Below are positions 48,401-60,100 of a DNA stretch of 64,000 nucleotides, piece after piece (position 1 is the stretch's first letter; the number at the start of each line of letters is the position of its first letter). The notes under the pieces were generated by a model that made no database searches, was not told where the DNA came from, and worked only from the letters and a program-made list of their open reading frames with translations. Where the stretch lies: positions 17,227,700-17,291,699 of the forward strand of contig CM050657.1 in NCBI GenBank assembly GCA_027574665.1. Direction: 5' to 3'. The position numbers and the translations under genes are program-made. The stretch is from Rhynochetos jubatus (lineage: Eukaryota > Chordata > Aves > Eurypygiformes > Rhynochetidae).

Positions 48401-51400
48401 AGGTCCTGCCATGCTTCTTGAACCTGCCGCCTTCCACAGCCTATTGCCCTTTTTGTCTCCTCTCTAGGCAGCTACACAAACTATGCGGAGGTTTGCTTTT
48501 GGACCTGTAAAATCACCCTCCTTTTTCCTCTGTATTCTCATACAGAGTACAGCACCCCCACTTCTTTCACTACCACTTGTTACCTCTGTCTCCTTGCTGA
48601 GCTTTTTTCTTCGTCACCACGGGTCTTGGATGTTAGCTATCCCACTGCCCACTTGCTTCCCTTTGATATCCTCCCTCTCAGATAGAGGTTAATCCTGAGA
48701 AAAATCCTGAGGCTCCCAAAGGAGCCTCTTTCCGCCTACTTGCATGAATCAGCGAGTGGTTCCTGTGAGCGGGGCTGGGAAGAGCAGGTCAGTGCTCAGG
48801 GCACATCCCCGAGCTCTGTGCAATGGTAATGGGGGGAGCTGAGAGCTCAGCACCCCAGGAATGCTTTGAGGTCAGGAGAGCATCAGCCCATTTTCGCTCA
48901 CGTCGGCTTGGGCTGGCTCTGAGGGATGTGGCACATCGCTCCCCTCTCGCATTGGTCAGCTCTGTCCCTTGGTGAGAGCAAAGCTTGGGGGGGCCACAGG
49001 CTGTAACACCAGAGGAAGATCGGGGTACCCCAAGAGCTCAGCAGTTTGGAGGCACAGCTGGAACCACAGCCACACCAGCAGGGAGTGCCTCCGTGTCCGT
49101 GTCACTCACCCGAGCGAGGAGCTGAGATGTGTGTGCTCTCAGAAGCCTGAGCAGCAACATTACCTTGCTAGCGAGGAAGTGGGAAAACCAAACGGATCTA
49201 ACACCCTCAGCCCCGGTCCTTTACCTGTGAGTGAAGCTGATACAATTCATGATATCCACAGATCAGGACAGAGCCAAACCAGCAGCTGCTGTGCTGATTG
49301 TCCCCTGACCTGCAGAGAGGACCACAAAGCCTGGGTGGAGGGGGACACCCAGCCCACAGCAGCCACACTGGGTGCATGGGCTCTCCCAAGTGCTGCCAGA
49401 GGCTGGGCTGAGGTCGGGAAGAGATGCTGATGGCATGGGTGTGCTGCCAGATCCTGACAGCATTCTCCCTGATTTGTAGCCTTGGGGGAAGGAAAAGCAT
49501 TCAGAAATCAATATTAGTGGATTTTAAATGAAGTACTAAATTATCTCCCCTTCGGTCATAGTGGACTTCCTCCAGAGTGATTCCTAAAACATACCTACTG
49601 GTTTTCAATGCAAAGAAATGCGTGGTGAGTAGAGCACTGCATATCCTGCTTCCTGAGCAGAAAAAAATACAGGAAGCAGTAACAATTCCCTCTCCCTCCC
49701 CAACTCGATGTAAAGACCTCCAAATCTACCTCACAAAGAATTATTGGTGAAAATATCATGATGTAACATTGTTTGTGGAATAAAACCCTCTGCATTACTT
49801 CTGTGTGTGCCATAGATACAATAACGATATCATATATCAGCTATGGCCAGCTTATAAATATACAAACAGAGAATGAACTGCAAGTTGTTTTTCCTTTTGG
49901 CTGCGGGACCAGGCGCCAGTGGATTTAGTCAATGTACACTTACATATCAGTGTAACTCAAGTGAATCTTTTTCATATGAAGAGAGAAACACCTGTGACAG
50001 AAAAACAGCAATATAAATACTTCATCATTTCAGCCACAGCTGCTCTGAGCCTCTTGTGCTGAATTCTAAGAGATAGTAAACCCCATAATCATTTCTCTCT
50101 TCTGCAGTTTGCAGCCAAAACATAATTTTAGTAAACCACCACGCTGTGCAAAACTAAAGAGGTGAAATCATGACCCCTCACGCCACACCCAAGGTGGGAC
50201 AGGGATGAGGTTGAGGATAACACAACCCATCATGGAGCTGAGTGCCCCAGGAGAAACAGCACCTGGGTCACTGGTGAATGACATTATGCTCTAGCAGAGA
50301 GACCCTAGTGACAGAGTAAGGCCATAAAGCTCTGTCCACTTACCAGGACCAGAAACAAACAGGCACCAACCCAAGGACAGAGCTTAAATGCAGCAGCTGG
50401 GCCACAGGTCAGGAGTGTGTGGGTGGGGCCCCAGGTGAGGGTGATCAGGGTGGTTAAGGCCCATTGGTGCACTCAGGGTCCCACACTTTACAAATACCTC
50501 CTTTGGAAGGTTTTAGCCTTGTGTGCTGTGTATGCTTTGTTTCCTGCTTCTGAGAGGTGCTGCTCAGGTATGTACCATGCTCTAGCATGTTTGAGCTTGC
50601 TTAGAGGCCAAGCTGTGCTATGAGTGCTGGCGAGGAGGGGGCTGTTGGTGGGAAGGGGTTTGTGATAGTGCTTTAGGAATGATAAGACTTTCTTTGTGGG
50701 TTGTAGGCAGAGGCTATTGTTTTGACTTGATCAGCAATTGCTAAGGGTTCTAGATGAGGATGGCCCAGCCACCCTGGCAGGTGGTTGGGCAGTCTGGAGG
50801 TGCTCCGTGGAAAGTCATATCTGCTTACTAATGAGGAAGGTTGTGGGTGGGTCATAGCCTGTCTGTCTGCTGCCTTTGTTAGGTGCATTTGGCTGTATGC
50901 ATCTGTTATGATGAGTTGCATGGATGGACTGGCAGCTCTGGGTGTAACTCTTGTCCCTGAATAATGCCAGAGCTGTAGGTGAAGTTTGTGAAGAATGGGG
51001 AGCTGTAGATGTATGGAGGTGCTAATGGGTGGCCAGGTTGTCCTAGAGAAAGTGTCTGTTGGTCTCCTTTATATGTGGGTCTGGATGGCATGAAAAGAAT
51101 CAGATTTGCCCTTGGAGGAGAATTTTGAGCTCTTCCCAAAATTTGGCTTTAAGCTGAGCCTTCTGGTCAGTACTGGGATGCTATGGCATCAGCACATGTG
51201 CTGTGGTAAATGCTGGGGTGTCTGTGGGGCTGTGAGCAGCTTCTTGTGGGAAGTAGCTGGCCCTATCCTGGCTTGGTTTCTTGCACTCTCTGCCCCTTTT
51301 GTGTGGCAAGTGGCTTCCATCAGTGAATCTCAGGTATTTTTCAGGCTTTTGGGGGATAAGTACAGTTATACCCCAGCGCATTTCTCCTTAAAGAAGCTAA

Positions 51401-54216
51401 AAAAAGAGTCCATACCTCGATGCACACATTTTATCTAGTAATTAAAGGCTCTTATCACACGAAGCTCTGGTTTAAAAATAGTTCACAATTCCCCTTGGAC
51501 TACAGAGAGAAAAAGTCACTCTTAAGCAACATATGGTAATTTGTGCATTTCCTATCACTTGTGAAAGCTGGGTGGAGAGCCCTTTCCTGAGGAGGGCTGG
51601 AGGAAGGAATCTGAACAGTGTAAGTCAGTGGGAGAAAGGGGAGAGAAAGAGAATCACAGCAATGAGATCTGTCACTTCTAAAGTGATGACTAATTTATCT
51701 CAGCTGAATGGGTGTAGAAAGACACCCCTAGCACAGGAAAATGTGGAAGGACAGAAGGAACAGAGGATGAATTGTCACTCTAGCTTGGAGCATCCCACTC
51801 TGAAGGGTGCAGGAAGGCTGGCAGTGTCTCCAGGACTTGTTCCTGTCCCTCTGGGATTAGTGGTTGGGTTTCTGGAGCTCTCTGCTACATGGGCTGTCAG
51901 CTTCTCCAGCTACTATTGTTAGCTAAGAAAAAAAAACCTGGTGTGCTGAATGAGGAAGCAAGGGTGGCTTTTGCAGCAAGAGAAACCTGCCTTCTGCCTT
52001 GCCTTCACAGCCAAGGGCACCCTCTGAGGGCTCTGAATTGTCTCTTGCCCCATGTGTGAAAAATATCAGTGTTCTTCTGTGGGGTATCTATAATGCTCTG
52101 GTGAGAAGCCTGATCCAAAAAGATAATCAAAGAATAGAAATGGGCATTTATTTCTTTTCTATTAATTCACTTGACAATATAATAAGGGGAAGGTCACCCC
52201 ATGTGCTGGTGGTGTCAGGGTGATGCATGGCTGGGGTGAACCACAGGCAAGGAAGGAGCACCTCCAGCCCTGGAGCAGAGCTCCCCCTCCCCTCCCCACT
52301 GTGTGAGCCCCTGACACACACCACACACATCACCCAAATTACATGTGCAGCTGTTCCAGCACCAATTAGTCATGTGATATTTGAAACATCAAATATTCTT
52401 TCCCTGCTTATCAACACTGTAATTAAGGCCTGTCAGGGTTTTATGCTCTTCTTAAAATAAACACCCAAATGTTCATATTAACCCTACAGTGCTCCGCTGC
52501 TGTGGGACTTCCTGGCAGCTTGTGGGGTCTGCAGGGACCATGGGGTTCCTGTCACCAGGCAAAATAAGGGAGAAAGGCAGTGACTGCTACTGGGAACATG
52601 GTACCAAGGCCAGGATTAGGACCACAGCTCTCTACTCAAAGGCTTTCATAATATGTCAACTGTTTTGGCAAATCTGATGTTATAGGTCTACTGACACTAC
52701 TATGGCTGTGGCAGTTTTGGAGTGTCCTGGGCAGAATTGATAATTTGAGAACTCCTTTTTTTACTGTGAGACATGTCTTTTCCTGTAAAACTTTGGCTGC
52801 ACAGAAAAAAACATGTTTTAAGGGAGTCAGTTTTTATTTTGCTTAGTAAAAGCTGACTTACTTTTGATGCATCAGCCAAAGATGTTCTTTCTTTCAGCTT
52901 ACAACAAGGGCATGAAAGCCAGGAGGTTTGTTTTAAATATTTTTATGAGAAAAAGAAAATTTCGTTCTGCAACTTCACACAGGAAACCAGAGGCTTGCTT
53001 TGTTTTCTCAGCTGCCTGCAGCCTGAGCCAGGTAGTGCTGACATTGGGTGTGTGACACTGAGCATACTGTGAAATCTTTCACCTGGGCAGAGGCTGGGGA
53101 GACTGTCTGCTGCTTTTTGGTGGCTGGTGAGGTCTGGTGTGCTGGGCTGCACCACTTGCAGCTGCTGGTGCCCTCTGTGAGCTCTTACCCTGCTGTGCTG
53201 GGTGCTGTGAAGGCAAGAAAGCCTCATGGCCCTCTGGGGTTGCAGGGGCGAGAGGTCAAGCTGTGCTGAAGTATGTGCACTGCTGCAGGCTGAGTTTTTC
53301 AGATACAAATGATCTGGGTCATCTCTCCCAGGCCACCTCTGCTTTTCTGTAGGTTGAGCTTGGCAGCCTGTGCTCAAAGACCCCTGGCTATGTTGGGTCA
53401 GGAGCAAGGGCCAGTGGCACAGCTGGCCCTGGGAACCTGCCCTGCTCCCACCTCAGGGGGTGCTGGGGTCTCTGGCTGCTGTTTGGGCTTTGAATTCCCT
53501 AGCATTAAATTCACTCCAAGCAGCTGGTTAAGTAGATGAGCAGAGAGGCTTCAGGAGAGGTCATGTACAAGTGTTGGCTCTGAGTGACAGACCTGGCTCT
53601 GTTCTCACCTTCTTGGTGACCTTACTCTCTCCACTTTTCATGCCTCTGTTGGCTTTGCTATGCAGCATTTTATTTGGAAACTTCAAACTATACAGTGCAC
53701 TGCAGTTAACAGTAATGACGTGCAAGCTTGGGGCTTTTTTTTCATTATTCTCTATTGCTGCTTAATGACCTAAACATCTTGAACACTTTTGATAAGTTGG
53801 CTGAGGTGTATAGATGAAATTCCTAGAGGTTCTGCTGTGAAGGACACTTAGTAATGAGCAATGATGCAGCTAATCTGCAGTTCTTGGGGCTTGGGATGTG
53901 CTGCAGCAATGTGGGGGACCACAGCCCTCCTCACTTAGAAGTCCTTTATGGGTGCAGCTCCAACATCTGCTTCTGCAGTGATAGTCCTTGAAGAAAGGTG
54001 GTGAGATTGGTGGGGACTAAGAGGAGCTCAGCTGTCTCCCAGCCTGCTCTTTATGGGTGTCCCACAGGCCTTTCACTCCCCAGTTTTGTCAGCCTTGTGG
54101 TTACTGAGTTCTTGAAGGGCAGAGCTTGCTGCTGGTTTTAGTCTTGGATGGTAGCACTAATCTATTGCAACTGTGTAGGGACAGTCACTTGACTTGTGCT
54201 TTTGCAACCATTCTTT

Positions 54217-54230
54217 AAAAAAAAAAAAAA
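54217..54230 (+). repeat. A14 homopolymer
   Basis: Uninterrupted run of 14 A. No retroposed body is recognised upstream. Confidence 0.8.
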
Positions 54231-57128
54231 CAGTAGTTTAATTACTTATAAGAGAACTTTAAGAATTTATATTTTCAAAGAACCATTTTGCTGCTATCTG
54301 TTGTTTTGCTATTGGAGGAGGATGTTTTGAAACCTTGCTTTTCCTCCAGGGGCTGTGTTGGGTGCTGCCTCACACTGTCTCTTGATCACATCTGGAAGAT
54401 GAGTGCTTGCATGGGTCTTGGTGCTGTGCTGGCCAGGTCATCCAGGTGGAAACCTCCTTTCCTGTCCCTGGCAGCCTGCCCTGCTCTGCTTGGTGGCTCC
54501 CCAGCAGCAGTGTGGCAGACCCACAGTGGGAGTCCAGAGGCTGAGGGGGAATGCTGCTGCTGAGAGAGCAGCACAGTGCCTCAGTGCAGGCTGGCAAGCA
54601 CAGCGTGAACAACTTGGCTGTTTAGCAAATGCTTTTCTGCTTCTGAAGGGCTGTTGACCATTCCTGACCTCAGTTTCCCCTCTCATGTGGGCCACATCAG
54701 CCCTCTGGCATGTCCCAGGACAGGCTGCTCTGCCCCTCACATCCTCACAGCACCCAGCTCCAGCCTTTGCCTGCTCCCTGGGACCCATGGGCAATTAAAA
54801 CAGCCTAATTAAAACATTACCCAGCCTTGGAGTGCTTTCCCTGCTGAGCAGTTGCTGCAGGCCTTGCTCCATGCCAAAGCCAATTGCCCTTGACAAAGCT
54901 GGATGCAAGTCCTTCAGGTCTCCAAGTCTCCTGGGCTGAGTATAGTGAGCCTTTCCCTGGGCTCTCCACCATGTTTTTGCTCTGTAATTCCCACATCCCC
55001 AGAGGCTGCAACCTTCCAAATTCTTCCCTTTGTGCCCAGTAGCAGCTGTGTGTGCTGCGGTGTTCAGAACATGAAATACCTGCTCAGTGTGTAGTAGCTG
55101 GAGCCTGGAGTTTATTGCTCTGTGTGACTGTCTAGTTTGTGGCTTCTCTCAACCTGACAGCTCAGGTTAGTGCAAACACCATAATTAGCTGATGTCTTGT
55201 TTTGATACTAAAATGACATTTGACTTGTTTATAATAGAAAATAAATGAAAGTAAGAAATATGTTACTTTGAATGGCTAACAGAATATCCTCATCTGAAGA
55301 GGTCAAATGCCCTTTTTGTATCTTTTAAGATAAAAAGTTATAGATACTGTCACAGTCCCCTTTGGAAATTTTGGGGTAAGAAATACTATTATCTGATAGA
55401 GAAATATTTTGCTGAAAAATCAGTTACCCTGTTTCTGTGAGTAACATCTTTGGCACCTGTAGAAAGGCATGTTACTGGGGAAGCCTTGCAATGCTTGCAC
55501 AGGAGGACCCAGCTGCTCCTGACCTGTCTGAGTGGCCCAGGCCAAGGGGAAGGGTGGGATCCTGCACAAGCAGTGTGGGGCACCTGGACGAGGACGAGGC
55601 AGAGGCCAGCATCCCTGGGTCTCTTGCTGCCATGCTCTGGCAGCAGCTGCTGTTGCCTTGCTCATCACTTGGATGCAATCTGACCTTTCTCTGGGCATGA
55701 GCTTTTATAACCCTCTGATTTGACACAGGAAAACTCCCCCTGCCAAATCCCTGCTCAGAGCACTAAATTTGGACAGTGATTATCTGTAACCATGCAAGAG
55801 CCATGTAAGCATCAAGATACAGAACCTTGGCCTTGTCTCGTATAAGCCACTCCATCTCTTCCTGCTGGGTAGCACTGTCCCTGCTGGTGCCCAGGGCTTA
55901 GTGCAGGGCAGAGGTGATGTGCCTCCGCTGTGGCTCAGCTATGAACTGAGTTGCCTGACCTCAGCTCTGCATCTTCTTGCTCACAAATTCCCAGTCCTGC
56001 CTGGCAGAGCTGGAGCTGATAGCTGCCAGTGTGTGCTTAGACACCCGAGGATAGTGAGGATGCTGTTATTGGTGCTTGTCCCTTACAAGGCATGGGCAAA
56101 CTCATGCTGACTGCTGTTGGCAGGTACACAATTAACCTTGCTAATCAGCAGCTCTCCAAGGAAGGAACTGTACTGCTCCCCCAGGGAATTCATTTGGTAC
56201 TTCAGGTTGATTGAGATTCAGATACTTCAATATTTTAGCATTCCCTTGCTAAGCATATTGGGTCTGGCTGGAACAGGAGGCATTTTTCCTCTGCCAGAGC
56301 AAGACAGAATTGCTCCATGGAAGCTGGTATCTCCCTGCAAATCTCATCTGGGCTGGGAGCTGCTGGAATATTTAACACTTCAGGAGACACAGGGAATGGA
56401 AGACGAGGGGTCAGAATCTACAGGGAAAAGCATCAAGTGAACTAAAGTAGCAGACAGAAAAGTAGGATTCACAGTGGTGTTTTGTGGAGCCCTGGAGGCT
56501 GGCTGTGTTGTGCTGTCAGCTGGTCCTATGGGCCCCTCTAATGTGGGTCCTGCCAACTCGTGGTAATGTAAAACTCAAAGATAAACTGAGTTGGAGAGCA
56601 TTAGTGTGTGTCCTAAATGCAGAGAACAGGTTTGGCTGGCAGAGCAGGCTGGGAGAGCCTGGACTTCTGTTATTCACTGCTAAAGACAGCCTAAGAAGTA
56701 GTGGAGGTTGCCTGGTGAACCCCTCAGGAGGATCCAGCCTTGGGGTATACCCACCAGCAGCAGGACAGTGGTTGGACTTTGGATGTTGTAGCAGGCTTTA
56801 CAAGCAAAACTAGACCCAAAACACGGTTGTGTTAAACTTGAAACTTCTCATTACTCATTTTTCCAGAAAACGCCTTGCAGAAGGACCAGCCCTTCACCAG
56901 GGACCCCCCTTTGGCTGTGGGGTGTGGTGGGTGGTTTGGTGACTGGCTGCTTGGCTGGCAGCAGCCATCCAGAGCCAAGGGCTAAACTCAACCCTGGTGC
57001 TGGGCACTGAAGGGGAGGGAACCCATGGGGGCTTCTGTCCTGCAGCACTTTCCTAGTGTTTTAACACTATGGAGATAAGACTAAAGGTAAGCTGGCCCTG
57101 CTTCCCAGGGATCAGAAATGTCTGAAAA

Positions 57129-57171
57129 CAATCAACCTGGAGCTGTGAAAAGGTTTCTTTCAGGTTGATTG
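57129..57171. repeat. 11-bp perfect inverted repeat forming a 43-base hairpin
   Basis: CAATCAACCTG (57,129-57,139) and CAGGTTGATTG (57,161-57,171) are exact complements. Inside, GAAA and TTTC can add a second short stem. It is shorter than a typical pre-miRNA. The arm TTCAGGTTGATTGA also occurs once near 56,201. Confidence 0.7.
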
Positions 57172-60100
57172 ACACGGGGCTGACCTGCTTGGGCTGCCCC
57201 CTGCTCAGAGCAGAGCCCAGTGGTTGCATTGCCCCAGCCTGGCAGTTTTGGTGATGCTTGGCAGAGCTGATCAGGAAAAGCTTTTTCAGGATTTTAGGGG
57301 AAGGAAGGTGCTCCATCAGCCTCCCTTTACTTAATCCTCACCACAGAGGCAGTGTCCTCCTGTGAAGGGCAGCAGATGTGCCTCTGACTCCCATCCTTGC
57401 TGTGACCCTACCCTGGGTACCAGAGCCTTGTAGCACACTCTGCAGGAAGTTCTGCTGCTGAAAACCAGTGGCTGCTAGTGTCTGCCTCTGAGCTAGGCTG
57501 CTCGGGGGTGGCATGGCTATCTCTGGACCAAGCTGCTTTGTGCCCTGGAGAAGGAGCCAGACAGTTCTGCTGACACATTTGGCAGCGGTGCAATAAGGCA
57601 TTGAGGGCACACACTGAACAATGAGGGTTAAAAAAGATGTTGAAGAGGGATTCATTAACTAAATGTCATTTGTCTGGGGCAGGGCCAGGGATCCTGTGGG
57701 AAATGGTATATCATGGTGTAGAGCCTGTATCGTACTGTGTATATACAAGTGGTGCTGCATGGAGGCCATTTAGGCAGCTCTATTTCTGGCACTCTAAATT
57801 TTAAGTGCCTGCTTTTGCAACCTGAATAATGTTCTTTTAACTGTAGAGTTTGGGGTTTTTTTTTAGGATGTAATTATAATCTTGTTCTACATAATTTAAC
57901 AGCATCAGTGCAGGAGATTTTTATCCAAGGCTGGAAGTAATTGTCAGGCTAGCTTGTTAAATAGCTAAGGCGACACGAGGGAAGGACAGGGGTGAATATT
58001 TGCAGTCACAGAGAAGAGGACAAGCCCACCCATGGGTGCGCATGCACAGCCTCTGCAGTGGGCGGGATGGCTTGTGAGCTTGGAGCAATGGTTATAGCAC
58101 TGCCATGTTCTAGGCAGCTCCTGCAAACCACTGCATGTGGGGATAAAGATCATCATCAAGATATCTGCACCACAGATGCAGAAGAAATGAAGTGGCTCTT
58201 TGGGACCCACTTGGTGCTGCATGACTGATGGCATGCCCAGGGTAGACTGCCACCTCCTGTCCTGCCCTTGGTGTGAGCTTTGAGGGTTATCTTGGGCATG
58301 GGGCAGCAGGGTCTGGGGGCTGAGGATGTGGTTCAGACCAGTGGAAGGGTTAGTGGCCAATGACTGCATGAAAGGGCCCTGGATGCTTCTTCCTTGCAAT
58401 CCCCTTTGGGGACCCTTGGGTCATTAGTGGTATTGGGTCCACAGCAAGCTTCTGGTCGTGGTGGCCAGCACCAAGTCAAAGGGCTGGTGTTACCAAAGCC
58501 TCCTTGCACAAGGATCTGGGTTTGGGTTAATGCTGACGCGTTTTAAGTGGCTCTGATGGGAAGTGGCTAGATGGCATTTTGGCTTTGCTTTTCCTGCTTT
58601 TCTGCATGTGTTAACCAGCATGGCCAAGTCCTCACCTGGAGAGAGGCCAGAAGGGGTGGGAGGAGACTCCAGAAGTGTACAAGGGAACAACAAATTTCCT
58701 AGATCATTAATTTGCTGTTGGCAGCCAGCATGTTATTGTCTCGAGATGAAGGACTGCCAGAGACGGGAGCAGAAACTTGGGACTGCAGATGTTTTCTCTT
58801 CTTGAGGTGACTGTTCAGCAGTGCAGAGCTAATGGCAGGACACTGGAAAATCAGGAGCAGTGAGTCCCTTCCAAATTCCTCCATGCAGATCTGTGGGAGC
58901 TCGGGAACAGGCACCACTTGATGTTGGGGCAGGGATGCTCGGAGCTGCCCAGGCTCCTCTGTGCTGTTCTGACATGGGCTGTGATCACTCACTCCTGGTT
59001 CCTGTCTCAGCATTAACCTGCTGGTTGGAGGTATTGGGTAAAGACCTCCTGGTTTTAACAGGAGAGGGTCTGAAATCCCTCTAATGCTGGTCCCAATTTT
59101 GATACTCCTTAGCATCAGGAAAGCCTCCTGGATAACTTTGCCTGGTCCTCCATAGGATGCTTCGAGTTAAGAGTAAAAAATGGAGTGTGATGGAGTATTA
59201 GCAGAAAATCAGGTTTTTAAATGAGGTTGATCAAATTCTCTGCTCACTCTCCCAAGCAAGGCAGAACATCTCATTTACTCATGTTTGCCATTTGTCTTTT
59301 TCCCTGCGTGCTTTCCTGAACGCTGTTTAATAGAAACCTCGGACTAATGGGACTTCCCCATGGCAGTTTACGTGTTACGAAATAACACACTCTAGGACAG
59401 ACTTCCTGGCCTGTGTTTTGCTGTTGGGTGGGAGATAATATCTAATATTTGGAGGCTGAGTCCCAGCAACTCCTCTGTGCTGGGGTAGGAGCCAGCAAGT
59501 GCTGGGGAGGAGGAAAGAGTGGTGGGAGACTGCTGCTGGTACTGACTTGCTTTCCCACCTGTCTTTAAGCATATGGTGAAGTGGTGCAGAGGAAGCAGCA
59601 AGTTATTGCACCAGGATCCTTCCTTTTTGGGTTTTGTGGTCCTCTGCTCTTTTAGCAAACTCCTGTTGCATTGCTCAGCTGTCTTGCTCTATTAATGGCT
59701 TTGAACCCTTGCTTGTAAGGGGAGTGATTAAGGTGTTGATGCTTAGTCATCAGACTTTGCTTTCTACTTAACCTGTGATGAATATAATGGAGCTTGTGTG
59801 CATGGTGCTTAAAACTGTAAGTGCCTTCCATGTGTGCTCTTCCTTTTTGCCCACTTGATTTTGGGTCTGGAGCTGCCTGGGAGCCTCTGGCACAACAGAT
59901 CCTTTGCTTGGCATCTGGAGTTAAGTGTGCAGGTGGCTGGCTATTAAAAAGTGCTTTTATAGTTAACTACAGGATAGTAGCTGCAGTTATACAAAAGAAG
60001 GTACCTAACTTCTAGAGATGCTTCTACTCACCTTTTATTCCCAGATTTCCAAAGTAAACAACTTTCTCTGGTTTGGATGAGAAGGCTAATTCCTCATCTC

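Larger units (their letters stand above)
31371..50200. other. Intergenic region without recognised genes
   Basis: All frames are short and unrelated to any protein I know. I looked on the minus strand for KCNMB2, the neighbour on this side in mammals, and found no match to its C-terminal exon. Two MIR-like fragments (32.7 and 44.5 kb), a hairpin at 40.04 kb and a few T-runs are the only structures I can name. AT-rich homeodomain-type sequence around 38.6-40.2 kb could be conserved regulatory DNA, but conservation cannot be judged here. Confidence 0.6.

Noticed and set aside
52943-53407. 154-codon minus-strand frame, and a similar 153-codon plus-strand frame at 48,969-49,430
   Set aside because: No recognisable domain or family resemblance; single open frames of this length occur by chance in 64 kb of stop-poor DNA.
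54660-54690. MIR-like CCTCAGTTTCCCCTCTCATG
   Set aside because: Too short, with no B box or core sequence at the expected distance.
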